A DNA stretch of 64,000 nucleotides from Variovorax paradoxus (GCF_030815855.1 NZ_JAUSXG010000001.1:1116001-1180000), one strand, 5' to 3'. Counted from the stretch's first letter, positions 34,267-43,779 are shown. The notes: generated from the sequence alone by a model not told the origin. Translations and numbers: made by a program.

Positions 34267-35372
34267 GCCAACTGGCCCATCGGGTAGGCCGCGCGGACGG
34301 CGTGTGCACCTTGGTGAAGCGGCTTCTCGTGCATGCCGTCGCTTTCGATGCGCATCCTCGGCAGGAACTGCGGGTACTCGCGCTGCATGAAGTCGATGAG
34401 CCCTTCGCGCACCTTGCAGCGCAGGTCGAAAGCGAGGCTCGAAGTGGCGGCGGTGCAGAGCACGCGAACCTGCATGGTGCGCTCTGTGGCGTCGGTCACC
34501 TGCAGGTTGAAGAAACGGCCGTCCCACTCGGTCGCCGCCTTCACGATGCGTTCGACCTCTTTGCGCAGCGGCGCCATCGGCATGCCGTAGTCGGCGTAGA
34601 CGAAGACCGCGCCCAGCAGCTGCGACGAATGGCGGGTCCAATTCTGGAACGGCTTCTCGATGAAGTAGGTGAGCGGCAAGATGAGCCGACGATCGTCCCA
34701 GATCTTCAACACCACGAAGGTGCCGGTGATCTCCTCGACGCGGCCCCATTCGCCCTCGACCACCAGCACGTCGTCGATGCGTATGGGCTGCGCCAGCGCA
34801 ATCTGCAGCCCGGCGATCAGGTTGCTGAACACCGGCTTGGCCGCCAGGCCGGCCACGATGCCGATCACGCCCGCGGAGGCCAGCAGGCTGGCGCCGACCT
34901 GGCGCGCGCCGGGAAAAGTCATGAGCATCATCGCGCCGCCGGCCACCAGCACCATCGTCATCGCGGTGCGCGCAAGCACGCGGGTCTGCGTGAGCACGCG
35001 GCGCGCGTGCAGGTTGTCGGCAATGTCGGAGGGATGCTGCGCAAGCACGCCGTCGGCGAACCCGCTGATGGCTTTCACCGCGAGCCAGGTGGTGGCGGCG
35101 ATCAGCAGCAGGCCGTTGAAATGCCGCACGGTGCCGATGAAGCGCAGGTCGTTCGGCGCGGCCTGGAACACGAGCAGCAATGCCACCAGCGGCAGCACCA
35201 CCCGCGCCACCGGCTTGCAGTTGAGCACCATCGCGTGAAGCGCGGGTGCCGGCCGGGTGATTCGCACTAGGACAAGGCCGCCGAGACGGTGGACAAGCAG
35301 CGCGAGCGGAACGGCGAGCAGGGCTGCGAGCCAGGTGCCGAACCAGGGGTGGGCAAGCATCTCTTCGGTCAT
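34242..35372 (-). CDS. Mechanosensitive ion channel, MscS family
   Basis: 376-residue inner-membrane channel. Four to five N-terminal hydrophobic segments (about 15-190), the pore-lining helix and beta domain ASAGVIGIVAGLAAKPVFSNLIAGLQIALAQPIRIDD (seen in pieces GLAAKPVFSNLIAG and QPIRIDDVL), VEEITGTFVVLKIWDDRRLILPL, then the cytoplasmic alpha/beta domain. Its ATG overlaps the stop of the FUSC gene (ATGA), so translation is coupled. The longer frame open upstream of 35372 is only a shadow of the FUSC gene. Confidence 0.92.
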   Translation of the reverse strand: MTEEMLAHPWFGTWLAALLAVPLALLVHRLGGLVLVRITRPAPALHAMVLNCKPVARVVLPLVALLLVFQAAPNDLRFIGTVRHFNGLLLIAATTWLAVKAISGFADGVLAQHPSDIADNLHARRVLTQTRVLARTAMTMVLVAGGAMMLMTFPGARQVGASLLASAGVIGIVAGLAAKPVFSNLIAGLQIALAQPIRIDDVLVVEGEWGRVEEITGTFVVLKIWDDRRLILPLTYFIEKPFQNWTRHSSQLLGAVFVYADYGMPMAPLRKEVERIVKAATEWDGRFFNLQVTDATERTMQVRVLCTAATSSLAFDLRCKVREGLIDFMQREYPQFLPRMRIESDGMHEKPLHQGAHAVRAAYPMGQLAQEGVPPR

Positions 35373-37603
35373 TGAGCGGTGGTCGTGGCTTGTGTCTCCA
35401 GGGGTTGAAGAATGCGCGCCGCGTCGTCGCGCAGCTGCGTGGCGAGTGCCGTGGCCAGATCGAGACGGCGCAGCAGCCAGGGGCTGATGTCGTTGTCGAA
35501 CGGGTCGGGCAGGGGAATCGGGCCGCCCACGGCGGTGGAGCCGGGGCTTTCGGGCAGCGTGGGACCGGTGGTCGGCGCGGTGCCGATGGCCGCTTCGATG
35601 CGCTGTGCCGTGCGCGCGAGCGGGCCTTCGATTTCGCCGGGGGTGAGCCGGTCGCGCCGCAGCACGAGCATCGATTTTACGGCGCTCAGCTGCGCGAGCA
35701 ACTGGTAGCTGTGCGCCTGCAGGTGCTCCAGCGGCTCGAGCGGCGGCTGCACGGCACGCGGTTCGGACAACGAACGCTGCGTGGCCTGCACCAGGGCCGA
35801 AAGGCTGTCGTAGGCTTCGCGGCGCGCAAGCCGCCATTCCAGCTCGGGGCTGCTGTCGACCGCCTGCAGCTGGCCGAGGCCGAGCGCCAGGCGTGCATGG
35901 CGCGCCTGCGCGGTGAGCGTGCGCGCCACCAGCGCCGGAATCTGCCCGCGCTCCCACGAGGGCAGCACATAGCAGAAGCCCCAGGCCAGCGCGGCGCCGA
36001 TGAGCGTGTCGGCAATGCGTTCGAACAGCGCGAAGATGGGCGCGGCGCCGGTGTTGAGCATGTGCGCCTGCAGCAGGCCGAGCACCGTGGCCGCCACCGC
36101 CGTGATCAGGTAGCGCCGCACCGCGAAGCTGTGCGCAATGGCCTGCGATACCGTGACGAAGGCCAGCAGCAACAGCGGCGACGGATGCGCCGAAAGCAGG
36201 CCCACGGCCAGCACGCAGCCCAGCAGCGTGCCGGCGACGCGGCTGTTGCGCCGCTCCAGCGTTTGCGAGAGGCTGCCGCGCAGCACCACCACAATGGTCA
36301 GAAGAATCCAGTAGTCGTGCGAACCCCAGGGCAGCGACACCGCAATGGTGTAGCCGGCCGCAATGGCCAGCGCTGCGCGAATGGCATGGCGCAGCGGCGG
36401 CGCGTCCCAGCGCCACAGCGCAAGAAAGGGCCGCCACGACCAGTCGGTCGGGCTCACGAACATCTGCCAATTGGCGCGCACCACCGCAAGGTTGGGCTCG
36501 GCATCGCCGCGCGCCATGGCCGAGAGGCGCAGCACCTCGTCGTTGATGTGGCCGATGCGGCTGGCGAGGCCGCGCGCGAGCATGGCGGCGTTCGGGCCGG
36601 GCAGGCCGTGGTTCGCCGCATGGTCCTCGCGGGGGAGATGAATCGACGCGAGCCGCGGGCGCCGGTCGGCCACGGTTTCGGGCTGGCGGCCCATCAGCAG
36701 CGCGTCGCCGAGGGCGGTGGTTTCGTCGGCCAGCTCTTCGAGCACGCGGCGCATTTCGATGAGCGCCTCGGCATGCGCGGGGTGGCTCTTGAGCGCGTCG
36801 AGGTCGAGCTCGCTCGCAAGCAGCTGGTCGCGCATTTCGAGCACGATCACCAGCATGGCGGCCAGCCGCTGCCGGCGCGGCGTGCGCGGCGATTCGAGCA
36901 CGATGTCGCGCGTGGCCTGCAGCTGGTCGGCCAGCGCGGCCTGCTCGCGCAGCAGCCGGCCGAGCAGCGGGGCAGGGGTTTCGCGGATGTCGCTGGTGTT
37001 GTCCAGCGGCGTGAACTGGGTGGCTTCGGTGCGCATCAGCGCGGCAAGCGAATACAGCACGTCCGAGACCGACTGCACGCGATAGCGCGCATTGAGCGCA
37101 AGGTTGGCCAGCGTGGCCCAGATCACGTAGAGCCCCGCGCCCAGGCCGAAATGCCAGGTGCGTTCGATGGCCTCGGCCATGCCGCTCGGCGCGGGCGTGG
37201 CCATCGAGAAAACCATCGAGAACATCACCGCGATGGCAATGGGAATGCCCCGCTTGCCCCACGCCATGGCCAGAAAGGCGACGAAGGTGGCGGGCACCAG
37301 CAACAGGCCGAGGCGGATGGGCGCGGTGTGCAGCAGCTGCACCAGAAAAAACAGCGGCAGGCCGATCAGCGGGGCCGGCAGCATCTGAAAGAACTTGCCG
37401 CGGCGCGGGCCGGGCAGGTCGGGCGGGGCCGTGACGATCACGCCGACCGCGGCGGCTGAGGCGGCGATGGCGCCGAGCCACAAATGCGCGCCGGCCGAGA
37501 TGACCAGCAGGCCCAGCGCGACGCTGAAGCCGTTGGCGACGTACTGGCTCAGCGCAATGCGCAGCGCGGCACGAATCCGCAGGGCGGCACCGGGCCCCTG
37601 CAT
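35369..37603 (-). CDS. FUSC-family inner membrane protein
   Basis: About 744 residues, fusaric-acid-resistance/YccS-type. Two membrane bundles (about 15-170 and 400-540), each with six short hydrophobic segments, separated and followed by helical cytoplasmic domains. The second bundle has WGSHDYWILLTIVVVLRGSLSQTLERRNSRVAGTLLGC, the FUSC_2 signature (pieces: DYWILLTIVVV, RRNSRVAGTLLG). Thought to be an efflux component for aromatic acids, but many relatives are uncharacterised. ATG at 37603 shares one base with the suhB-like stop; a GTG at 37606 is equally possible. Middle gene of a three-gene coupled operon. Confidence 0.88.
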   Translation of the reverse strand: MQGPGAALRIRAALRIALSQYVANGFSVALGLLVISAGAHLWLGAIAASAAAVGVIVTAPPDLPGPRRGKFFQMLPAPLIGLPLFFLVQLLHTAPIRLGLLLVPATFVAFLAMAWGKRGIPIAIAVMFSMVFSMATPAPSGMAEAIERTWHFGLGAGLYVIWATLANLALNARYRVQSVSDVLYSLAALMRTEATQFTPLDNTSDIRETPAPLLGRLLREQAALADQLQATRDIVLESPRTPRRQRLAAMLVIVLEMRDQLLASELDLDALKSHPAHAEALIEMRRVLEELADETTALGDALLMGRQPETVADRRPRLASIHLPREDHAANHGLPGPNAAMLARGLASRIGHINDEVLRLSAMARGDAEPNLAVVRANWQMFVSPTDWSWRPFLALWRWDAPPLRHAIRAALAIAAGYTIAVSLPWGSHDYWILLTIVVVLRGSLSQTLERRNSRVAGTLLGCVLAVGLLSAHPSPLLLLAFVTVSQAIAHSFAVRRYLITAVAATVLGLLQAHMLNTGAAPIFALFERIADTLIGAALAWGFCYVLPSWERGQIPALVARTLTAQARHARLALGLGQLQAVDSSPELEWRLARREAYDSLSALVQATQRSLSEPRAVQPPLEPLEHLQAHSYQLLAQLSAVKSMLVLRRDRLTPGEIEGPLARTAQRIEAAIGTAPTTGPTLPESPGSTAVGGPIPLPDPFDNDISPWLLRRLDLATALATQLRDDAARILQPLETQATTTAQ

Positions 37604-38661
37604 CACTTGGCGGAAGCGTCGCCTTCGGAAGGGCTGCCGTCGGCAGGCGCGTCGCGGCGAATGCGCGTGAGCTTGCGCGACACCGGTGCCGGCGCAACCG
37701 CGGGCGCAGGCGCCTCGCCGTCGAGCGGCGCGGCCGTCAGATCGGTGACGGTGCTGCGCGCATAGAGGTCGACCGATTCGTCAGCGTCGGGCCGCGCGGC
37801 GGCCGACACGGCACGCACGCGGTCGCTGGCGCGCATCTTGTCGTCGATGCCGGCGAACTTCGAATACTTGGCAAGCAGCGGCACCAGCTGGCCGTAGATG
37901 CGCGGCGCACCGGCCAAGCATTCGCGCTGCTCGAGAAAGTCGGGCTCGCCCGTGAAGTTGCCGATGAGGCCGCCGGCCTCGGTCACCAGCAGCGAACCCG
38001 CGGCCACGTCCCAGGGGTTGAGGCCGGTTTCGAAGAAGCCGTCGGTGAAGCCGGCCGCCACGTAGGCCAGGTCGAGCGCCGCGGCGCCGGGGCGGCGCAG
38101 GCCGGCCATGCGGGGCATCATGTCGGCCATGATGGCGAGGTACTGCTTGAAGTTGTCGCCGCTGCGGAACGGAAAGCCCGTTGAAATCAGGCACTCGCTG
38201 AGCTTGATGCGCTTGGAGACGCGGATGCGCCGCTCGTTCATGTAGGCGCCGCGGCCCTTGGTGGCGGTGAACAGGTCGTTGCGGCTCGGGTCGTAGATGA
38301 CCGCCTGCTCGATCTTGCCGCGCACCGACAGCGCAATGGAAACGCAATAGACCGGAAAGCCGTGGATGAAATTGGTGGTGCCGTCGAGCGGATCGATGAT
38401 CCAGACGTAGTCCGAATCCTTGGCACCATGCTGGGTGCCCGATTCTTCGGCCAGGATGCCGTGCCCCGGATACGCGCCAAGCAGCGTTTCGATGATGACC
38501 TGCTCGCTGGCGTGGTCGACTTCGGTGACGAAGTCGTTGACCTGCTTTTGCGAAATGCGCACGGCCTCGACGTCGAGGGCGGCACGGTTGATGATTGCGC
38601 CGGCGGCGCGTGCGGCCTTGACGGCCACATTGAGCATGGGATGCAGGTTGGGGGACGACAT
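37603..38661 (-). CDS. suhB: Inositol monophosphatase family protein (SuhB-like) with long C-terminal tail
   Basis: 352 residues. Residues 1-265 are a complete IMPase: [22 protein letters not shown] (metal Glu), [17 protein letters not shown] (metal Asp pair), and [19 protein letters not shown] (third metal Asp). E. coli SuhB, 267 aa, also acts in rRNA transcription antitermination. The extra roughly 85 residues are Ala/Pro/Arg-rich ([23 protein letters not shown]) and look disordered and basic, perhaps for RNA or RNA-polymerase contact. Start of a suhB-FUSC-mscS operon; divergent from trmJ, a pairing common in betaproteobacteria. Confidence 0.92.
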   Translation of the reverse strand: MSSPNLHPMLNVAVKAARAAGAIINRAALDVEAVRISQKQVNDFVTEVDHASEQVIIETLLGAYPGHGILAEESGTQHGAKDSDYVWIIDPLDGTTNFIHGFPVYCVSIALSVRGKIEQAVIYDPSRNDLFTATKGRGAYMNERRIRVSKRIKLSECLISTGFPFRSGDNFKQYLAIMADMMPRMAGLRRPGAAALDLAYVAAGFTDGFFETGLNPWDVAAGSLLVTEAGGLIGNFTGEPDFLEQRECLAGAPRIYGQLVPLLAKYSKFAGIDDKMRASDRVRAVSAAARPDADESVDLYARSTVTDLTAAPLDGEAPAPAVAPAPVSRKLTRIRRDAPADGSPSEGDASAK

Positions 38662-38785
38662 TCTGGATTGTGAGAAGAACGGTGGGAGTGGTCCCCCTCT
38701 GAAGGCGACCCTGCGGCCCGGCGATGCGGGCGGCGAGAATCGGTCATTTTACCGGCTCCGCCCGTTTCGTGTCTCCAAACCCTCC

Positions 38786-39544
38786 ATGCGCACCCGTTTT
38801 ATCCTGATCCAGACCAGCCATGCCGGCAATGTGGGCGCCGCCGCCCGCGCCATGAAGACCATGGGTTTCGACGACCTCGTGCTGGTGGCGCCCAGGTGGG
38901 CCAACGTGCTTCGGCGGGAAGAAACCATCCAGCGCGCCAGCGGCGCGCTCGACGTGCTGACCAACGCCCGGATCGTCGCAACGCTCGACGAAGCGCTCGA
39001 CGGCATCACCCACCTGTGCGCCACCGCGATGATTCCGCGCGACTTCGGCCCTCCCACGCGCACCCCGCGCGAGCACCTGGAACCGCTCGCGAAGCAGGGC
39101 GATCAGCACGTGGCTTTCCTGTTCGGCTCCGAACGCTTCGGGATGCGCAACGAGGACGTTTACCGCTGCAACGTGGCGCTGAGCATTCCGACCGACCCGG
39201 CCTTCGGTTCGCTGAACCTTGGCGCCGCCATTCAGGTGGTGGCCTACGAATGGCGCCTGGCGCTGGGCGGCTACGAAGTGCGCGACGCCACCGCGCCGAT
39301 CGCGGCGGCCGATGCGAAAGCGGTGGCGGGCATGCTCGAGCATTGGGAGCGTTCGCTGGTGGAAATCGGCTTTCTCGACCCGCAGGCGCCCAAAAAGCTG
39401 ATGCCCCGGCTGCAGCAGCTTTTCAACCGCGCGCAGCCCACGCCCGAGGAAATTCACATCCTTCGCGGCATTGCCAAGGCCATGGCCGACGCCGCCCACG
39501 CGTCTAAAACCCCATCGCCCGTACGCGAAGACCCCGCGCTTTAG
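38786..39544 (+). CDS. trmJ: tRNA (cytidine/uridine-2'-O-)-methyltransferase TrmJ
   Basis: 252-residue SPOUT methyltransferase that methylates position 32 of tRNAs. N-terminal ILIQTSHAGNVGAAARAMKTMGF and the knot motifs AFLFGSERFGMRNEDVYRCN and SIPTDPAFGSLNLGAAIQVVAYE are typical; the C-terminal helices dimerise. Start at the ATG at 38786. Encoded between suhB (divergent) and cysE, as in many betaproteobacteria. Confidence 0.93.
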   Translation: MRTRFILIQTSHAGNVGAAARAMKTMGFDDLVLVAPRWANVLRREETIQRASGALDVLTNARIVATLDEALDGITHLCATAMIPRDFGPPTRTPREHLEPLAKQGDQHVAFLFGSERFGMRNEDVYRCNVALSIPTDPAFGSLNLGAAIQVVAYEWRLALGGYEVRDATAPIAAADAKAVAGMLEHWERSLVEIGFLDPQAPKKLMPRLQQLFNRAQPTPEEIHILRGIAKAMADAAHASKTPSPVREDPAL

Positions 39545-39585
39545 ACTGCCCGGGCCCTATCGATATAACGACAACAAAGGCAGCG

Positions 39586-40356
39586 ATGTTTTCTCGATTG
39601 CGCGCCGACATCCGGTGCATCCTCGAACGCGACCCGGCCGCACGCAGCGCCTGGGAAGTGATCACGGTCTACCCCGGCTTCCACGCCGTGGTGCTGCACC
39701 GTTGGGCACACGCCTGTTGGACGCACGGCTTCAAGTGGCCGGCCCGCTTCATCGCGCACTGGGCGCGCTGGCTCACGGGCATCGAGATCCACCCGGCGGC
39801 CAAGCTCGGCGAGCGGGTGTTCTTCGACCATGCCATGGGCGTGGTGGTGGGCGAAACCGCCGAGATCGGCGACGGCTGCACCATCTACCAGGGCGTGACG
39901 CTGGGCGGCACCTCGCTCTACAAAGGCACCAAGCGGCACCCGACCCTGGGGCGCAACGTGGTGGTGAGCGCGGGGGCCAAGGTGCTGGGCGGCTTCCTCG
40001 TCGGCGACGGTGCCAAGATCGGCAGCAACGCGGTGGTCATCAAGCCGGTGCCGGCAGGGGCGACCGCGGTGGGCATTCCCGCACGCATCATTCCGTCGAA
40101 GGCCGGCGAGAGCGCCGACGTGGCCGCGCCGCAGAAGTTTTCCGCCTACGGCATCACGCAGGACGACGATCCGCTGAGCCAGGCGATGCGCGGGTTGATC
40201 GACAGCGCCGCGGGGCAGGAACACCAGATCGCGCTGCTGTGGCAGGCCATCGAGAAGCTGTCTGCGCATCCGGGCACCAAAGACTGCGTGCCTTGCGATG
40301 CGGCGCGTGACGAGAGCTTCGAGGCGGAGAAGCTCACCCAGCTCATCGGCAAGTAG
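39586..40356 (+). CDS. cysE: Serine O-acetyltransferase
   Basis: 256-residue left-handed beta-helix acyltransferase making O-acetylserine for cysteine synthesis. N-terminal helical part (ADIRCILERDPAARSAWEV), then HWARWLTGIEIHPAAKLGERVFFDHAMGVVVGETAEIGDG with the catalytic Asp-His pair (FFDHAMG) and hexapeptide repeats (TIYQGVTLGGTSLYKGTKRHPTLG, shown in pieces). The end is longer than in the short CysE type, with a Cys-x-x-Cys (CVPCDAARDE). Starts 41 bases after trmJ. Confidence 0.94.
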   Translation: MFSRLRADIRCILERDPAARSAWEVITVYPGFHAVVLHRWAHACWTHGFKWPARFIAHWARWLTGIEIHPAAKLGERVFFDHAMGVVVGETAEIGDGCTIYQGVTLGGTSLYKGTKRHPTLGRNVVVSAGAKVLGGFLVGDGAKIGSNAVVIKPVPAGATAVGIPARIIPSKAGESADVAAPQKFSAYGITQDDDPLSQAMRGLIDSAAGQEHQIALLWQAIEKLSAHPGTKDCVPCDAARDESFEAEKLTQLIGK

Positions 40357-40375
40357 CGGGGCCTGCGAGGCCGAT

Positions 40376-40846
40376 TCAGGCCGATCGCTTCGGGGGTGCG
40401 TGCAGCGATCCATGCACATGCCCCGCGTGCTGCCCGAAAGGCTCTGTGGCGAGCTCGGCGGTGTCCAGCTCTTGCAGGATGCCGCAGTTCTGCGCCGATT
40501 CGGGGCCGCAGCACTGGAGCCGCAGTGCCTTCAATTGCTTCTCCAGCGTCTTGAGTTCGGAAATGCGCGCGGCCACGTGGCCGATGTGGTCGTCCAAGAG
40601 CTGGTTGACCTCGCCGCAGTCTTCTCCTGGCGCATCGCGAAACCGCAGCAGGCTGCGGATTTCGTCGAGCGTCATATCGAGCGAACGGCAGCGGCGGATA
40701 AAGCCCAGCCGCTGCGCATGCTCGTCGTCGTAGATGCGGTAGTTGCCTTCGGTGCGCGCCGGCTCGGGCAGCAGCTGCTCGCGCTCGTAGTACCGGATGG
40801 TTTCCACCGGCGTGTTCGCGGCCTTGGCCAGTTCTCCGATTTTCAT
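40376..40846 (-). CDS. cadR: Cd(II)/Pb(II)-responsive MerR-family regulator CadR
   Basis: 156 residues. MerR winged helix (MKIGELAKAANTPVETIRYYEREQLLPEP, in pieces), long dimerisation helix, and the CadR metal sites: Cys near 77 (GEDCGE) and LQCCGPESAQNCGIL. The extra His-containing tail HAGHVHGSLH corresponds to the second cadmium site known in Pseudomonas CadR. Start at MKIGELAKA (40846). Divergent from cadA across a MerR-type promoter. Confidence 0.95.
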   Translation of the reverse strand: MKIGELAKAANTPVETIRYYEREQLLPEPARTEGNYRIYDDEHAQRLGFIRRCRSLDMTLDEIRSLLRFRDAPGEDCGEVNQLLDDHIGHVAARISELKTLEKQLKALRLQCCGPESAQNCGILQELDTAELATEPFGQHAGHVHGSLHAPPKRSA

Positions 40847-40878
40847 GATGCGGCAAGAATGAAGTGGCGAATCGTCGT

Positions 40879-40910
40879 TTGACTCTACACCTGCTTCAGG
40901 GTTTCCAATG
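40879..40910 (+). promoter_or_regulatory. MerR-type stretched promoter of cadA
   Basis: TTGACT at 40879-40884 fits a -35 element. An imperfect dyad (ACTCTA...CAGGGT, 40882-40902) fills an extended 19-20 base spacer, as in zntA and merT promoters, and puts the -10 at about 40904-40909 (TCCAAT, weak). The predicted transcription start would fall at about 40915-40918, on or beside the cadA start codons. Confidence 0.75.
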
Positions 40911-43184
40911 GCTTTCATGACGAACCAGAATGCCCTGAAGCCCGTGGCGCCGCATGCTCATCGGCAGCCGCCGGCCCCTGCCGAAACAGCGTGCTGCGGC
41001 AGCTCCGCCTGCGGATCGGTGTCCGCGCCCATCCACGCAGCCGACGTTCCGAAAGGCGCTTTGCTGTTTCGCATTCCCACCATGGACTGCGCCGTCGAAG
41101 AGTCCGAGATTCGCCGCGCGCTCGAGCCCGTCCGCGGCATCAGCGGGCTGCGCTTTCGCCTCGGCGAACGCACGATGGCGATCACGGCCGATGGCACCGC
41201 GTTGCCCGATGCGCTCGAAGCCATCCGCAAGGCCGGGTTCAAGCCCGAGCCGCTGAACGATGCGGCCGGCGCGCAGCCTGCTGCCGGCATGGCGCGCCGC
41301 ACCGGCCTCTTCACGCCCGAGCTTTTGCGGCTGGTTGCCGCGCTGGTGCTGGCGATTGCGGCCGAGACAATTTCATTTTTCGCGCCGGAGGGCGCCGGGT
41401 TCACGGCAGCGGAGATGGGGCTGGCGCTCGCCGCCATCGCCCTCGCCGGACTCGACACCTACAAGAAGGGCTTCGCGGCACTGGTCCGCGGGCGGCTGAA
41501 CATCAATGCCCTGATGGCGGTGGCCGTCACGGGCGCCTTCCTGATCGGCCAATGGCCCGAGGCCGCGATGGTGATGGCGCTTTATGCGATTGCCGAAATG
41601 ATCGAGGCGCGTGCCGTCGACCGTGCCCGCAACGCCATCCAGGGCCTGCTGGCGCTGGCGCCCGAACGGGCCGAGGTCAGGCAGCCCGACGGCAGCTGGA
41701 AGACAGCGAAGGCCGACACGGTGGCGCTGGCTGCCATTGTGCGTATTCGTCCCGGCGAGCGCGTGCCGCTGGACGGTGTCGTCACCGACGGCACAAGCGC
41801 CATCGACCAGGCGCCCGTCACCGGAGAAAGCATTCCGGTCGACAAGTCGGCAGGGGACGCGGTGTTTGCGGGCACCATCAACCAGACGGGTTCGCTCGAA
41901 TTCCGCGTCACGGCCGTGGCGGCCAACACCACGCTGGCCCGCATCATTCACGCGGTCGAAGAAGCGCAGAGTACGCGCGCGCCCACGCAGCGCTTCGTCG
42001 ACAGGTTCGCGGCGGTCTACACGCCCGCGGTCTTCGCACTGGCGTTGGCCGTCGCGGTGCTCACGCCCTGGCTCATGGGCTGGGGCTGGTTGCAGGCCCT
42101 CTACAAGGCGCTGGTGCTGCTGGTCATCGCATGCCCGTGCGCCCTTGTGATCTCGACGCCCGTGACGGTGGTGAGCGCTCTGGCCTCGGCCGCGCGGCGC
42201 GGGATTCTCATCAAGGGCGGCACCTACCTCGAAGAGGCGCGCAAGCTCAAGGCGGTGGCGCTCGACAAGACGGGCACCATCACCGAAGGCAAGCCGCGGC
42301 TGGTCGAATCGAGTCTGCTCGACGCGGCGGGCGACGAGGGCGCGGTCTTCGAGATTGCGGCCAGCATCGCGGGCCGCTCGGACCACCCGGTATCGAAGGC
42401 CATTGCCGATGGCCTGAAGCGCGAGCCGCAGCAGGTGGGCGAATTCACGGCCCTGCCCGGACGCGGCGTGCAGGCCACGCACCGGGGCCGGGCCTATGTG
42501 CTCGGCAACCACCGGCTGATGGAGGAGCGGGGGCTGTGCAGCCCCGCGCTCGAAACCGAGCTGAAGCGCCATGGAGAAGCGGGCCGCACGGTGACGCTGC
42601 TGGCTTCCGGGCACGAGGTGCTGGCGTTGTTCGCGGTGGCCGACACCCTCAAGCCTTCATCGCAAGCGGCCATGGCCGAGCTGCGCGCCCTGGGCGTCAC
42701 GCCGGTGATGCTGACCGGCGACAACGCCGCCACGGCCCGGGCCATCGGTGCCCACGCGGGCATCGACGACGTGCGCGGCAACCTGCTGCCCGAGCAGAAG
42801 CTCGACGCCGTCAAGGCGCTGCAGCAGCGCTACGGCGTCGTCGGCATGGCGGGCGACGGCATCAACGATGCGCCCGCGCTCGCGCAGGCCGACATCGGCT
42901 TTGCGATGGGCGGTGCGGGCACCGACACGGCCATGGAGGCGGCGGACGTGGTCATCATGAACGACGACCTGCGGCGCCTTCCCGAGACCATTCGCCTCTC
43001 GCGCCGCGCGCACTCGGTGCTGTGGCAGAACATCGCGCTGGCGCTCGGCATCAAGGCCGTGTTCTTCGTGCTCGCGGTGTTCGGCAGCGCGACCATGTGG
43101 ATGGCGGTGTTTGCGGACATGGGGGCGAGCCTGCTGGTGGTGGCCAACGGGTTGCGGCTGATGCGCATGCCGAAGAGCGACTGA
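40908..43184 (+). CDS. cadA: Cadmium/zinc/lead-translocating P-type ATPase
   Basis: 758-residue P1B-2 ATPase. N-terminal Cys/His-rich leader (HAHR, ACCGSSACGS), one HMA-like domain with TMDCAVEESEI (single Cys plus acidic residues, as in CadA/ZntA), transmembrane CPC motif VIACPCALVISTP near residue 408, phosphorylation site DKTGT near 452, SDHPVSKAI and GDGINDAPALAQADIGFAMG. Exports Cd, Zn and Pb from the cytosol. ATG at 40908 or 40917; the divergent cadR promoter lies so close that the mRNA may be nearly leaderless. Confidence 0.95.
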   Translation: MAFMTNQNALKPVAPHAHRQPPAPAETACCGSSACGSVSAPIHAADVPKGALLFRIPTMDCAVEESEIRRALEPVRGISGLRFRLGERTMAITADGTALPDALEAIRKAGFKPEPLNDAAGAQPAAGMARRTGLFTPELLRLVAALVLAIAAETISFFAPEGAGFTAAEMGLALAAIALAGLDTYKKGFAALVRGRLNINALMAVAVTGAFLIGQWPEAAMVMALYAIAEMIEARAVDRARNAIQGLLALAPERAEVRQPDGSWKTAKADTVALAAIVRIRPGERVPLDGVVTDGTSAIDQAPVTGESIPVDKSAGDAVFAGTINQTGSLEFRVTAVAANTTLARIIHAVEEAQSTRAPTQRFVDRFAAVYTPAVFALALAVAVLTPWLMGWGWLQALYKALVLLVIACPCALVISTPVTVVSALASAARRGILIKGGTYLEEARKLKAVALDKTGTITEGKPRLVESSLLDAAGDEGAVFEIAASIAGRSDHPVSKAIADGLKREPQQVGEFTALPGRGVQATHRGRAYVLGNHRLMEERGLCSPALETELKRHGEAGRTVTLLASGHEVLALFAVADTLKPSSQAAMAELRALGVTPVMLTGDNAATARAIGAHAGIDDVRGNLLPEQKLDAVKALQQRYGVVGMAGDGINDAPALAQADIGFAMGGAGTDTAMEAADVVIMNDDLRRLPETIRLSRRAHSVLWQNIALALGIKAVFFVLAVFGSATMWMAVFADMGASLLVVANGLRLMRMPKSD

Positions 43185-43200
43185 GCGGCGAAGCTCGCTG

Positions 43201-43779
43201 CTACCAGCGCGCGGCCCATGGCTCGAGCGGCACGCGCGCCGCGTTGCACACGTAGCTCACCGCGTGGTACCAGCCCGCGAGCATCATCAGCTCGATCAGT
43301 TGCGGTGGGCTCCAGAGGGCGCTCAGCGCCTCCCAGAGCGCGTCGTCCAGGTGGCCGGTGTCGTGCAGCTGGTCCACCAGTTGCACGAGCAGGCGGTCTC
43401 GCGGCGCGAGCAGTTCCAGGTCTCCGGCTACGGAGGCCATCACGCGCCGATCGGTGGCGCTGAAGCCCGCCGCATCGCCGAATGCCGCCATGTGCACACC
43501 CCATTCGTACTCGGCACCGCAGCGGGCGCAGGCGCGCGTGATCACCACCTCGCGGTCGCGCAGGCCGATGGCTGCCTTGCGGCCCAGCAGGTAGCGGCCC
43601 AATCCCAGCGTTCGCTCGGCCAGTTCGGGGTTGACGGCAAGCACGCGGAAAAGCGCCAGGATCTCGGATCTTCCGGGCGGGTTCATCCGGTTCAGGAGGT
43701 CGGCAATGGGTTCGGGGAAGGGCGCTTCGAGCGGCGGGATGCGAGGCGCGCGCGAGTCGGGTGCGGCAAGGGTCGTCAT
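43201..43779 (-). CDS. Carboxymuconolactone decarboxylase/AhpD-family protein
   Basis: 192-residue CMD-fold protein: ALFRVLAVNPELAERTLGLGRYLLG, then REVVITRACARCGAEYEWGVHMAAFGDAAG. The classical peroxidase motif is E-x-x-x-C-x-x-C-x-x-x-H; here ITRACARCGAEYEWGVH keeps Cys-x-x-Cys-like ACARCG and the distal His, consistent with an AhpD-like thiol peroxidase or lactone decarboxylase. Start MTTLAAPDS at 43779. Divergent from an HxlR regulator with two palindromic sites between them. Confidence 0.85.
   Translation of the reverse strand: MTTLAAPDSRAPRIPPLEAPFPEPIADLLNRMNPPGRSEILALFRVLAVNPELAERTLGLGRYLLGRKAAIGLRDREVVITRACARCGAEYEWGVHMAAFGDAAGFSATDRRVMASVAGDLELLAPRDRLLVQLVDQLHDTGHLDDALWEALSALWSPPQLIELMMLAGWYHAVSYVCNAARVPLEPWAARW

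Noticed and set aside
34242..37697. 1151-residue FUSC-MscS fusion protein
   Set aside because: The upstream part of that frame is out of frame with the true FUSC gene and Arg/Ala-rich; the channel gene starts at the ATG at 35372 overlapping the FUSC stop.
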